NCBI GenBank assembly: GCA_019787685.1
Contig: JAHNUO010000085.1
Location: 1 to 41,502, forward strand
Direction of reading: 5' to 3'
DNA: 41,502 bases
Origin: Chiua virens
Lineage: Eukaryota; Basidiomycota; Agaricomycetes; Boletales; Boletaceae
Both the position numbers and the translations under genes were made by a program. Shown piece after piece: positions 9,226 to 20,411 of the stretch; position 1 is the first letter of the stretch, and every line of letters begins with the position of its first letter. A model generated the notes under the pieces. The model was given only the letters and a program-made list of their open reading frames with translations, was not told where the DNA came from and did not search any database.

Positions 9226-11636
9226 ATGCAAAGTACCCAGCAGCGTGTGTACGCAGCTAACCTGCGACAGGATCTCGGTTACCCCTTGCGCTGCCCTAGA
9301 TCGGATATTAGACTCGGTCCCCCTTATACTGTCGAAGGCCTTCAGATCGGAGATGTCGGCTATGTCGATCAGTATGGTGAATTCGTGGTACTTTTCAACG
9401 TAAAGTTCCCTCCGAAGGACCTCGGTTTCGATCCTCCAGATGATCCACTCTTTGATCGACCAGTCCCTCGTCGAGGCTGTGACCACGAAACGGTATTTGT
9501 GAGTGGCGCCACACTCGCAGGGGAAGCGAGGTACCTTACATCAGTACTTGTGGACTTCAGTCTGATTTGATGCTTTGAGGACGAAGCAAGGTTACAAATT
9601 CCTCGTGACATCCAAAGCAGGTGCCATCCTTATCCTCCCCGACGGTGCTACATTATTCGAGCTCGAGGACAAGCACTTGGATAACATTCAACAACTTGTC
9701 ACGAAGTATGCAGTTCAGTGGTGCAGATATACAAAGCAAGATTCCCTCTATCTGCTTACTGCCATGTATAAAACGAAAGCATGGACCCTGGGAGCATTCT
9801 CTGACGGTTTCTCCGGTGGAGAGATCTGTGTCGATCGGCAATCGGACACCGACCCGTACAAATGGGAATGCTCATTCACGATGGATCACCAACAAGCACC
9901 TCAAAATAATTCCAATCCCAATCAGACTGTCTTCATCAAAGGTTTCAATATGACAGTGAGACTGGGTTCATTTCGTGCGCTCGAGGGGGTCCAGGTAAAG
10001 ACTCTGGAAAGGCCTGAACGATGGCGCCTCCTCGCCAAACTACAGCTGATGACTCGCAAGTGGTTATCTGGACCCAGTGAGTCACATAGTCTTGTCATAG
10101 CATACTAGTTAGTCATCACAGACTGCATACAGAGATCGAATACCTCCCTCGGCCCAGCCATCCTCGCGACATAGTCAACCATGCTCTACTAGACAAGGTT
10201 CGCACGCTAGTAGAAGGCGACATCGTACGTCGCATTAATTGTTTTGTTCAGAATCCCGCGGCTGAGGTGGCCATCACACATGATAATGACTGGATTGAGA
10301 TGCTCAGCGGCTTCTATCAGGTCCGTCTATCGCCGATTTACTACACGCATAGTAAAGCTTACTTAAGTAAGCAATCTTTCAGTTTAGCCATCCTCCAGAG
10401 TCAAGTGCCCGAATACTCTACAACAGGTTTACAGACCTCCGGAGTCGCTACGAAGCACAGTCACGTAGGCTTGCCGCTGCCCGCAAGAAGCTCAGAATTA
10501 TTGCTCTCACTGCTGAACTGGAGCGCCTGAAGCGTTCAGTTTCCATGAAAACGGACGAGCTTGTTGCTGTGCGCGACGAGTTAGACAAGTTCCCTGACGT
10601 GTCGCACGAGCTCCTCGCCGCACGCAATGACCTGAGAACATATGAAGCCGGATTCCACCGGCTCCATCAACAGCACAATGTCCAGCTAAGAAATATCATG
10701 TCTGTTGTAGCGAAAGACCAGCCCGAATCACCCGACATTCGCCATGGCGTCGACGACTCGGACGTGTATGCTGAGAAGGCAATCGTCCGTACCCTTGAAT
10801 TCCTGAATAGAGTCATTCAACGGACCTCAATGTCCATATCCACGTATTTCATTCACTACATTCAGTCTTCCAATACCGAGGAACATTTGTCCGCCGCACG
10901 ACACGCCTTCGGGTCTATCCCCCCGGCGTTAGTGGACCGCTTGCGGACAGTGTCGCACCACGGCTTGTCCTCGTACCTATCGATCGCATTTCAGGCCTGC
11001 CTTACCTCTCACGCACGCTCAATTATTTCCTCGTGGACGATGGATAAACGGACAGATGAGCTCCTTAGCAAGGTGTATGAACAATTGCGCAAATCAGGCA
11101 AGTTCTCGATTTCAGCTGGTGTCTGCTCTCTGCTAAAAATACCAACAGAAACACAAATGTTCGCTGCCGGCTGGCGCTCACTCATTCATGCCAATATTCC
11201 TGCCTGTACCAGCACCTCCGACAACCTCGTCTCACATGCCATCCAAGATCTTTCGGATATTGTCGTGGCAGCTGGTTGCGCCGCGTCTACGTCCGACACG
11301 GCATCCAAAATGTCGCCCAAGTTTTGGCAAAACGTCTCGTTGATTATTTCGATCGCTGAGAATCTCAGAGAGCTGATCGGGAACGCGTTGGCGGCCGATT
11401 TCAAAGTCATCGTGGCTCATCCCGCGCAGATGTTCGATGAGGCCTCGATGGTGCTGGATTCCGAAAGAGGTCGGGGAGTACCAGCTGGACAGGCAAGGGG
11501 AAAGAGGGTCCTATGTACCACACGTTTGGGGTTGATAAAGGAAGTGGTCCAAGAGTCGCCAATTTCATGGCAGCGGAACACGTTGTCGGCATCGATGGTG
11601 GTGAAACCTGTGGTTGTTCTCCGAGACAGCAGGTAG
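9226..11636 (+). CDS. IGDVG-family protein fused to the same coiled-coil/helical module
   Basis: Model: 9226-9530, 9580-10076, 10133-10320, 10383-11097, 11149-11636 (about 730 aa). The N-terminal third belongs to an uncharacterised agaricomycete family, recognised by YPLRCPRSDIRLG, GLQIGDVGYV, ILILPDGATLFELED, SLYLLTAMYKTKAW and FIKGFNMTVR, ending in HPRDIVNHALLD and EVAITHDNDWIEML. These ends come from exon 3, reached by a phase-1 splice GTGAGT..CAG. A phase-0 junction then opens into LYNRFTDLRSRYEAQSRRL, the module found in the WD40 gene upstream. The donor of that intron (10321, GTCCGT) is weak, so two separate genes remain possible, although phases agree throughout. Intron 11098-11148 uses GCAAGT, a canonical GC donor, and is stop-free. 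Function unknown; no signal peptide or membrane segment is visible. Confidence 0.65.
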
Positions 11637-11785
11637 GGGGTGATCTTCATTTCAATTTGCATACGTACAGTCCCGTATCAGTGTATGATGTAGTTCGAAG
11701 TAATATCCAAATTCCGGCCGCCATCAACTAGTAGTCATCATTCCCCTAGCTGGCTAGTGCGAATTATGATGTCAAATGCCGGCCT
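10407..11785 (+). repeat. duplicated segment, copy 2
   Basis: Partner of 7517-8915. It carries seven extra residues in the coiled coil (RLAAARK between QSR and KLRI) and lacks a short stretch just after the stop codon. The open frame is intact in both copies, so the duplication is recent or both copies are maintained. Confidence 0.8.
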
Positions 11786-11999
11786 GATTTACTCGGGGTC
11801 GCAAAAGCATGATAACATTTCAACCCGATTAGAAGGCTGTTGCCAGACACCATACTACTCCGAGTCAGTCCAGCCTATAATAAAACGGAATAATCCTCAG
11901 ACTCAACCAAAACATGCCAGAGATCCAGCAGAAGACAGTCATTCAAGCCCAATTGAACCTTCCTCACGCCTCTCCAAGTGGTGGCATCGTTTCCGTCGA

Positions 12000-12405
12000 A
12001 GATCGTTCTACATCACTCCTGTCCATGTCCCCGACCCGATAAAGCACCCCATCACGAAAAGGCACATCATGACGAGCAACACGATGATCAAGCATTCAAC
12101 GCTGAGGGTCACAATGATCGCCCATTGCTTCGGACCAAACAGCTGCATCCCGACAGCCGTCGAAAACGGGGGGATGTTGCGACTGTCACGTGCGCGGTGA
12201 ATGGAGATGATTCAGACGGCCGGCGGTACGACGTACAACCATATGAGACTTGCCATGGGGAGATGATGGAGCAATAGATGAGGGTTTGAATCGCATTTAC
12301 ACCATGTGTTTGGTCGACGACACTGGGGACAGCGAGAAAACTAAAGTTGACGGCAAGCATCGCCTGTGGACTGGGACTCGGAGCCGTAGGAACACTGTCA
12401 TCCAA
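12000..12405 (-). pseudogene. fragment of a fungal membrane protein
   Basis: On the minus strand from 12405 the frame reads DDSVPTAPSPSPQA and then MLAVNFSFLAVPSVVDQ, a hydrophobic block I associate with a family of uncharacterised agaricomycete membrane proteins. It is followed by IQTLIYCSIIS. Further on, in another frame, comes LFGPKQWAIIVTLSVECL and IIVLLVMMCLFVMG, a second hydrophobic stretch. No clean splice joins the two frames (a GC donor GGCAAGT near 12252 is possible), and no upstream exons are recognised. It may be a broken gene or the last two exons of one. Confidence 0.4.
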
Positions 12406-13494
12406 AGGAAGATGAACTCACAATGATGGTATACTGGACCCACTACGTCAGCAGTCGACAAAGGCCTTCCATTGGGCTGGATGATCGGTGATCATCGTGG
12501 CTGTCGACCCAAACCGCAAACATACTACGAACGAAGACTATGCGTCAGCTGCATTGCGTCACTCGTACCCTATGTATACCGGTGGGTTCAAGTTGAGTTA
12601 AGAACGACGAGAACGTTTGACGAGTTATCTATTTTTTTCTGGGTTTTGGTACGACAAGGCTATGGAAGAACACACGGCGAGTGACGGGTCGTGCACGCGG
12701 AAAAAACAACACCACAAACAACCGCCAAAGACAGAGATGAAGAAAGAAAAAGCGAGCCAAACTGGTCATGAATGAAAAATGAAAAAGGACCAGCTGATCG
12801 TTCAAAATGCTAGACTCTGACGTCGCCAAGGAAAGGGAGGATCCGTCCTGAACTTGAAAGCGTCGATTCGAGATGACGAATCCCAGTCCGAACCACGTCG
12901 AAACCACCCTCGTCCAAAGAAAATCCCGTGATGATCGTTGCGCGTTGTCCAACTCGTTCATACCTCGATATCGCTATGAATGTCGCCCCGAGTTGCTCGC
13001 GTAACGAAAAGTGTTGATAACCAACTTTGAGGATACTTGAGGCCTGAGTGTCCGTACCCCGACGTCGACCAAGTCTCGTAGCGTGGAAGTACGATGCTGC
13101 TTTGTTCGACTTGAATGAACCCGCTCCATTCTCTTGCCATCGACGAGTCGTCCACTTGAACTTGAACTCGAACCCTCTAACTTGAACTTGCATGCGATCG
13201 ACCTTGGCAGCGGTGTGATGCGAATTCGCGCATACAGCGTCCTGAGTCTCCGTCATCGTTGTATCGTCCGTACCAAACTTTGTCGCGTCGTATGGTGTGT
13301 TTGCTGTCGCAGGACGCGCTGAGGTTCGTGAGAGAAATCGGATGGTCAAACTAGGCATGAGCGAGAACAACCACTTGTCACCAAGTCGTTACCACAGCCC
13401 ACGACTTTTCTTAGCGCCCATAAAGGGCATGCGAAAAAGAAGTCGGGGTGTGCTTTCAAAGGAGAGGGTGTTGTTCTAAGGGAGGAAGGGGTGC
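12406..13494. other. no recognisable gene
   Basis: The longest frame is 186 codons on the minus strand (12810-13370), with no family motif and strong composition bias. It may be the 3' region of the broken gene that ends at 13495. A short ACTTGA-type microrepeat lies at about 13150-13190. Confidence 0.35.
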
Positions 13495-14376
13495 TCATGC
13501 CGCCGTCAGTTTCCGCCACGCTGCGATATCTGCAATGAGCGACAAGGCCATCGGAAAAAGAGGATGGTCGGTTGTAGGGTTCGTTTGGGTAGAGTCTCGG
13601 ATGTATGCACGAATGTTGGACACGACAGTGTCACCGTTGTCAAATGTCGATGGGATGGATTCCATGAGAACGTCGGAGGGAGGATGCGGGGTCTGGATGT
13701 TTGATGGTGGTAAGGTAAGGAACACAGTGGGGGTCTTCGAGGGATTGTATCATTCAAGTCGGTTGAAGGCAGGCAGAGAAACTTGATCAATAGGAACGTA
13801 GGTACGGTGTCGGAGCTGAGAAATCAAAGAGTGAGCGAGGCATGGATGAATGGGGAGACCGTACCATCAGGCTTACAAGGTCGTCAAAGGGCAAGGGAAT
13901 CGTCCGTAAGAGGGCTTTGTTAAACTCGGCGAAAGTTGGTAATTGTGCACCGTCGAAAGCAGTCGATGGGATATTGCAGAGGGCCGTTTCCGAGTCGACA
14001 AATAGGAGATTCCGGGTTGGGTGGTTGACTCAACTCGTTGCTAAAGTTGTTCGAGACATGGGATCGTGTCGAAAGGCGAGGGAAAGTCGCCCACGTGTCT
14101 CGATCAAGTTCAGGAGATAGCGAACGGAGATCTAAGCAGTCAGAAAATGCAAGGCATAAAAGCAGAAAGAAGAAAAGAAGAAAGTGCACCCCGAACGTCA
14201 CTACACCACGTGTCATCCATAGCTTTGTCGTGATTTTTCTGGCCGAAACTACGAGATACCACTGCGGAGATCATCAGATGTGCAACTGAGCGAAGACGAG
14301 AACTTACATCCCAAACCAAGAGAGCAAGTATAGCTCCCACGAAACTAGATGAAACTGTCGGCTGCAACAGAGCCAT
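13495..14376 (-). pseudogene. two-helix membrane protein gene, interrupted
   Basis: Minus-strand reading starts MALLQPTVSSSFVGAILALL at 14376. Exon 1 (14376-14308) is joined by a clean GTAAGT..CAG intron (14307-14262) to an exon with KLWMTRGVVTFG and a strong hydrophobic helix HFLLFFFLLLCLAF, then PELDRDTWATFPRLSTRSHV. Around 14010 the frame must shift to continue as LLFVDSETALCNIPSTAFDG. After intron 13876-13816 (GTAAGC..CAG) the frame reads HRTYVPIDQVSLPAFNRLE, then an in-frame TGA (13752-13750), then YNPSKTPTVFLTLPPSN and FDNGDTVVSNIRAYIRDS to a final TGA at 13495. The second half looks like continued coding sequence after the stop. I do not recognise the family. One frameshift and one stop suggest decay, but a missed intron around 14010 is possible. 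Confidence 0.45.
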
Positions 14377-14732
14377 GGAAGAAGACGAAAGACTACGTAC
14401 CTGATGCAAATCACGAGACCAGACAGATTCAACAAACGGACACAATCTAAGCGATGATAAAGCGTGGGTCGGAGAGTAAGCGCGGGAAGTGTGAAAACGT
14501 ACCAAACCAAGAAACAGAAACTAAATCCATATGCGAACTTAAACTGCAAGAAAAACAAGATACTGTGGAGGATGCTGCCAGTGAAACAAGGGTCAAAAGA
14601 TGGTCAGGATAACTTTCAGAACAGCCATCGAACTTGTGACGCACCATGACTGCCAGAAACGGAAAGGAGTTACAAAGGAATGACAAGAGTTGGACATTGA
14701 GGATGAGGGAGTAGAATAGCAGCCATGGTACC

Positions 14733-16903
14733 TTAGAGGCGAGGTAAGGCTACCATGGACGAGTGTGGATTGTACAGGAAAAGGCTATCCCTGTGGGAGT
14801 TGAAGAATGGATGCGGGGGTGACGCAGGAGGCGAGCTCGAGGACGTGGGAGAAACGACGCGCACGTCCTCGGCGAACAACACTCTAGCTGGCGACCGTAT
14901 GTGAACCTTGCGGTCGTCGAGAGACCTCGTCAGGAGAGTAGAGGACCTGGGTGGTGGTGTGAACGGATATGTTCGCTCCTCTTCTGACGATTCTGTTTCG
15001 GTCCTAGAAGATAAAGAAGCGGATACCACCGACTTTCGCCGAATGTTGAGACCCAAGGTAGGGGTGAGGTGTGGAGTTATTGGTTCATGCTCATCATCGA
15101 CGCTGTAAATGGACTCGCTGTCCTCAGATAGCGATCGAGCGCTGTAGTCAATGCTAGGATCGCGAAGCTCCTCAAGGAGTCTCCGCATCAAGTCCAGACA
15201 TTCGTCGCGCACTTCCGATGTCTCGAGTCCGCACGAATCGTCATGTACGCTGTCGCGACTGTCGATCTCACGAATCCGCTCGTCGTCCGCGGGCTGAATG
15301 GAAACGAGGGAGTTGCACGGCATAACTGAATCCGTATCGACACACTCGGAGGACTGGAAATCTTCCGAACTCGAATATTTGAGACTTTCAACGATGTTCG
15401 TCATGTCGGCTATACCATGACGTCGAGATCGAGCAGTGGATGATGACCCCAGCGCAGCTGTCGCATCGTTGGCCGAGAAGTAGTAGTCCAACTGAGATCC
15501 GAACGACGAGTCTTCGTGCAAACCCTCGAGTTCTTCGGAAATAGACGGAAATGGGTCACCAATGATGTCCCTTGCTGAATCGACTTTCGCCGCCCATAAA
15601 TCCATCTCGCAATGCTCTTCGAGTCGGCTTCTTGATTCCTGCGGCCGCATCGGTACGTCGTCGTAAGACATGGATGAGAAATTCGAATGTTGATTGGTTG
15701 AAGTCTCGCCATGCTGCTGCGGAATGCCGACAGCCACTCTTGATGATGTCGTCCTATTGAATGTTGCACCGTGACAGGTGTCCATCTCGAAATTGAATGA
15801 CACCCCATCGTCTTGTTCCGTACCGCCCGGTAGTCCCGAAGCTGTCAAAACCCCATCATAAGCAAAGTGGTCGGAGATGTACGACGAGAGCTCGGTCAGA
15901 TCCTCTTCGAGCTCCTCCGGAATGGAGGGAAGTGCGCCTGATCGAGTCATTGCATCTGTTCCCTCGCTCCTACAATCGGCAGACTTCGACGAGGTAGCAC
16001 TGGTGGGGAGGATATCATCGTTCCCGCATCTTGACCCTAGAGATGATACAGAGGCCGATGCTGGCGGGATCACCAGAATATCGTCGCAAGCCAAAGAATA
16101 GAGGTCCAGCAAAGACTCGAACGACGACAAACTATCCGACGCATCCTCTGGATTGTCTTCGATCATCCCCGGAATGGTAAGGAACGCGCCAGGACGGAAA
16201 GTCGAACCGATGACATCATTGTGGAAGTCGATGTTCACAGATGACCTCGTATCGTAGGGTGGGGGGGTCTTGACTCTGTGCCGCTTCTTGCATGCACCGT
16301 CGTTGCTATCGTCTTCGTCGTCATCCATAGACAGGAATGAATTCATCCCGAATGGTTTCGGTTCCGCCACGGGGATTCCTGTTGCTTCGTCCTCCACAAA
16401 GATCGCTGGTGTGGAGGGCGTCGCAGGATAGGCCTCAACGAACTACAGAGGACCATTAAAACTAACAGCTATAATATGATCCTCGGTCGACTCACGTTCC
16501 AATGTGTCGGATGAAAGTATCTTGCATACACCATGTTAACGTGGTGCTGAGGAACGTGTCAGCTAGGACAAGATGCAAGCCTACGCATCTGGCTCACCTC
16601 GAAAGCGACCGTGGGATGGCAAGGTAGGTCAGATGTAGCTCCATCCGAAGTTCCCGCTGAACCGCGGGAACGTAGCGACGACAAGAACCCACTCAGACCT
16701 CCGGCCCAGCCATTGTTCGTCCTAGCCCGACGTCCGTGATGGAAATAGCCGGCGAGGGTGACAACGACGACTGCAACAAACAAAAGGCCGCCCGTGGTGA
16801 GGATATGTTGGGACGTGACTGGGGCAGTCTGTTCGGTGGCATTGTCGATCACAGAAGGGGTGGCTTCGAGCGCGAATGCAGTGAGATATGGAATCGGCGA
16901 CAT
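14733..16903 (-). CDS. acidic single-pass membrane protein with three internal repeats
   Basis: Exons 16903-16598, 16546-16496 and 16442-14733 (688 aa), both introns GTGAGN..AG. The ATG at 16903 is preferred over an in-frame one at 17020 because the paralogue at 2167 shares sequence up to the same ATG. Features: short N-terminal domain with a glycosylation sequon (NAT, residue 21), one transmembrane helix at about 35-54 (LLFVAVVVVTLAGYF) followed by HHGRRAR, a conserved short exon MVYARYFHPTHWN, then a long Ser/Asp/Glu-rich tail. The tail repeats a motif three times: GAFLTIPGMIEDN, GALPSIPEELEED and DPFPSISEELEGL, each followed by SS and DY/DL-type residues. The helix followed by a basic stretch predicts a cytoplasmic tail. 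Near the end are DLMRRLLEELRDP and RVLFAEDVRVVSP. Family and function unknown; possibly a signalling or adaptor protein. Confidence 0.7.
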
Positions 16904-16985
16904 GATTTCTCGATGACAATTGAACTGGTAGAAACAAGACGAATGGTCCTCGTTAATGTACCCTTGGAATGTCAGCCTCGGTTTA
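16904..16985 (-). promoter_or_regulatory. conserved 5' flank shared with the paralogue at 2167
   Basis: Read on the minus strand, this segment contains GAGGCTGACATT, GGGTACATTAAC and TCGAGAAATCATGTC. It lines up with 2095-2166 upstream of the broken copy. Conservation just upstream of the ATG suggests a shared 5' leader or core promoter inherited with the duplication. Confidence 0.45.
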
Positions 16986-19117
16986 GATGGGGCTGACATG
17001 GAGTTAAAACTGTCAGCCACCTAGCACCAGGACCGATGGATTGATCTGGGTGCAGACGGACGCGCGTCATGATTATAGTCATGTGGCTGGCATGAATTTG
17101 AATGAGGATGATGCTCCATGCGATATTTTGAATGGTTGAACTCACTAGGGACAACAATGCTTTACCACGAACTCATTTTCTGCATACCGACGAGAATTCT
17201 TTGTTCAGGTGGTTGCTGGAACAACGCAACGTATCTCCCATCCCTGAGCCGAGTCAAAGTGTCCACCTTTGATTGGTAAATCAGATGCCCATACAAACAT
17301 GGGTACTACGTACGACTGATGCCGGGTGTATGAAGTTTTCATGTCTGATCCAAGGATACGACGGCCACTTCATACCTCCCTGGAACGTTGTCATTAGATT
17401 ACGCTAGTTCTTACCCATAGATAGGTTGAACCTATATTTGGCTACAAGCTTGTGTAAATCGATTGTCAAGATGGTGAGCAATGTTCTTCAGGTTTTTGGT
17501 TGAGTCATCGTAGTCACAGTGCAGTCCAACCGCTAGTAGTAATTCGTCAGCATCTTCGATCGCAGGCAAGGTGTGCAGACCTGCTTGATGAACGTTGGAC
17601 GAATCAGATCTCCAGCGCGCGTGCAAACTACTTGCGATGCCAACCGTCTGTCCTTTAAGCTTTTGCGGGAGATCATCCCGAGGCAGCTGTCACAGTTAAT
17701 TAACATTCAAGCGCTGTTACAGTGGGCATACACATACCGGTTGACAGGAATACTTCATAGATTGAAATGGCCGCCAAACAACATCTTCAGCGCTTACACC
17801 GCATGTAACTGAAGTTGAAGGTTTATTCCAAGTTCGAGTCACAGTTGAATATACCGGTCTTACTTGGACCGATCCCCTAACAACATCAGATCCGAATCAG
17901 TATTCTGCATGGAAAAAGGAGTCTCCGCGTGTTGGGACGATGCTCCCAGACATATTCTCCAGATGGAAAACGCGTCAAACTAAAGGTCCGCGCCACTTCA
18001 ACGGTGTTCACGTTTCTCGGAAATCCCCACATGATACGTGTAGCAAACATACAGAAAAGCCAGTCAGGATTGGGACGTTTGGTTCCGCTGGCCAATAAAC
18101 TTGAGGGCGTCGTAGGATTATGGACACGAACGAGAGAGGACTTACTGGAGCTGCTGGTACTAGCACAGCATGACTCCTCGGAATTCAGTCTTCTGGTCTC
18201 GTGCGCCTTTTCGTCGTCGGCGTCTGCCGGAACCAAGCGGATTTCAGTCGGAGTCCAAGGAGACGTCGTCGGACCATCGTGGATGCTTCGTTGGAAGTCC
18301 ATCAATCGCTCTCTTCCCCCGTGAGCTACTAGGTGGCCCTCTGGTTGGACGGTGTGCGCTCTTGAAGGTACGTCAAATACATCAAGATATGACGGTGTTT
18401 GCTGTAATTGACTTCGACTTTGTGCTCATAGATCAAGGACGCGGCCACGTTCGCGCTGCGTGGCGACTCCGCGATTCATGTAGTGATCCTTCGTCATGTT
18501 TTGCGCCCTCGCAACCTCAGTCTACATTGAACTGTTGTCATTTGGGCATTCAGGCACTCACTGGCCGTTGCTGGCTGTAGACACACCATTATCGATCGAT
18601 AGATCAACGGGCTGACATGGACATGAAACCAGATAAGCACACACGTCCGCTCTACCACGTAAATAAAATCCTGAGTCATGTGCGCCATTCAATGTCGGAT
18701 GATCTACCCAGCTGTTCTGACATCAGCTGCGCTCAACTTGGAACGTATGGACGCACTAAGACAGTAAGACTTCCAATGTCTCATAAATTGTACCTATTGC
18801 CTTGGCTTCATCATTAGTACCTCCTTGCAGGTGGGTCCCCCAAGGTTCCACGGATACCTCAGAGAGTGTGCAGCACGTACCGGCGAAATGGAAGAGATAC
18901 CGATACCTTCCATCATCCATTCTCTGCCTGTCATTTTGTTTGGCAGGTTTCGCAATGGGTGTGAATGTACACAACTGTGGGTTGAACGTTGAACATTAAT
19001 TACAGATTCAATATTCGTGAACCACCCCGAGCGGGAAAAGGCACAGGGATCAATTGTTTGCATAAATATGTATCATCAGTCAAGCTATATCCAGAAGATA
19101 CGGGAACACAGGGCGCG
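16986..19117. other. long gene-poor region
   Basis: Only weak frames are seen. The best are 17432-17626 (minus, 64 codons) and 17886-18324 (minus, 139 codons). The latter starts MMDFQRSIHDGPTTSPW and has an in-frame GTAAGT near its middle. Neither shows a recognisable domain or a convincing second exon, so I do not call a gene. Confidence 0.35.
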
Positions 19118-20411
19118 TTAGGACATCAGGGCGCCGACAGGGGATGCAGAGCCATCGTCGTTGTATAGGCAGGATCCAGTGTCGACAAAAGATGCTCCGG
19201 ACGGATCGTTTTTCCGAAGCAGAGACGGGGACGTGGCCACGAAAGGGAAGTAAAGTGTGACATAAGGCGCGCTGTCAAGGAATTGGAAGGCTTGCCGGAA
19301 GAATGCGACTCTTGGAGGTAGTGTCAGAAATCGGCTAGGGTGCGACCGGCATGAACTTACTGAGCAGCCTGGCCTCCAGCTAGGCTTTGAAGGGCAAACT
19401 CGGTGATAACCAAGTTTTGACCCTTGTGGCAGCACTTCAGCAACTTCTTGCACACGGAAACCATCGGGGAGGACTTACAGGGAACCGAGCGTGGGCGGAC
19501 TCGACATAGCTCTGGAATTCGGAGAACGAAGGTCTGGGAATCCACACTCAGTGGCAGCAGGTGTATGACACAGAGACTACACTTACCCGTACCAGTGCTG
19601 CCGAGAATGAAACATGGTTAGTTGGGTTACTGGCCACAAAGATAATGCGGGCTCAACCCACCAGATTGATGTAGTCGAAGGAACATCGGCCGGCGCAGGC
19701 GTTGATCATTTCAGAGACCCAACTCAGGCCCTGGCCAGACGTCGCGCTAGAGGAAACGGCGGGAAGAGCTTTCTTAATGGGCTGTTATGCTCCTACGTCA
19801 GCATATATTCGGATCGTCGAGCACTGGGTTACTACCAGAGGGTTGATGTTTTTCATATACCAAGTTGCGGCTGAAGCAGGAGATATACCATTGAGATCCG
19901 GTTCATTCAACGTGAAGACGGCTACACAGGACCAAGGTAATGAGTTTACACAACATACATGCAGACATCTAGCGAATGAACGTACTTGCCCATTGTTGGC
20001 TTTGCCTGCGAGAAAAGAGCTGAGAGATTGGACTTGAAGGACAATCTAAGCAGCGTTGCATGCCGATGAAACCGAGGTTACCAATACCACCAGTCGTTGG
20101 CGGGAGGAAGGTTTCATAGTCATAACTGGGAGAGTGAAAATGAGCGATTGGCATGCAAAGTTGGAATAACACACATTACAACCACTTGACCGTCGCCATT
20201 GTTAAGCACTCTAGGATTCCTGTGATGGTTATCAGAATGGGACGAACTATTCTGGGAAATAATTGTACAAAGATCCGTTATCTGGGAGAAGTTAGTTATT
20301 CAGTCAAGAACTAACGCATGGTGACATACAGAAAGGCCAGGTGAGTCCCCGCTTTCCTGCATGAGCAGCAACAGTAAATATTGAGAGGATGAGGTTGAAA
20401 GAGGTTATCAT
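19118..20411 (-). CDS. secreted GH128/Asl1-type glycoside hydrolase
   Basis: Ten exons: 20411-20330, 20281-20269, 20219-20175, 20125-19986, 19921-19836, 19781-19662, 19597-19587, 19533-19479, 19422-19361, 19310-19118 (268 aa). Signal peptide MITSFNLILSIFTVAAHA precedes GKRGLTWP. Landmarks of the Asl1-like catalytic core (beta-1,3-glucanase superfamily): YDYETFLPP, LGFIGMQRCLDC, TLNEPD with the likely acid/base Glu100, FDYINL, HWYG, and VITEFALQ with the likely nucleophile Glu192. The C-terminus has DTGSCLYNDDG. Exons 2 (13 nt) and 7 (11 nt, HWYG) are micro-exons. Every exon has the same length as in the paralogue at 34649-35960. Expected role is cleavage of beta-1,3-glucan in fungal or other cell walls; substrate not proven. 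Apparently intact. Confidence 0.85.

Noticed and set aside
10267..10320. First read as the last WD40 blade of a WD40 + module gene upstream of copy 2
   Set aside because: The segment EVAITHDNDWIEML with HPRDIVNHALLD before it is the C-terminal signature of the IGDVG family and is spliced in frame to exons starting at 9226.
12810..13370. 186-codon minus-strand frame
   Set aside because: No recognisable motif and no linked exons; could not be supported as a gene.
17886..18324. 139-codon minus-strand frame with an internal GTAAGT
   Set aside because: No second exon or family match could be found; left as unsupported.
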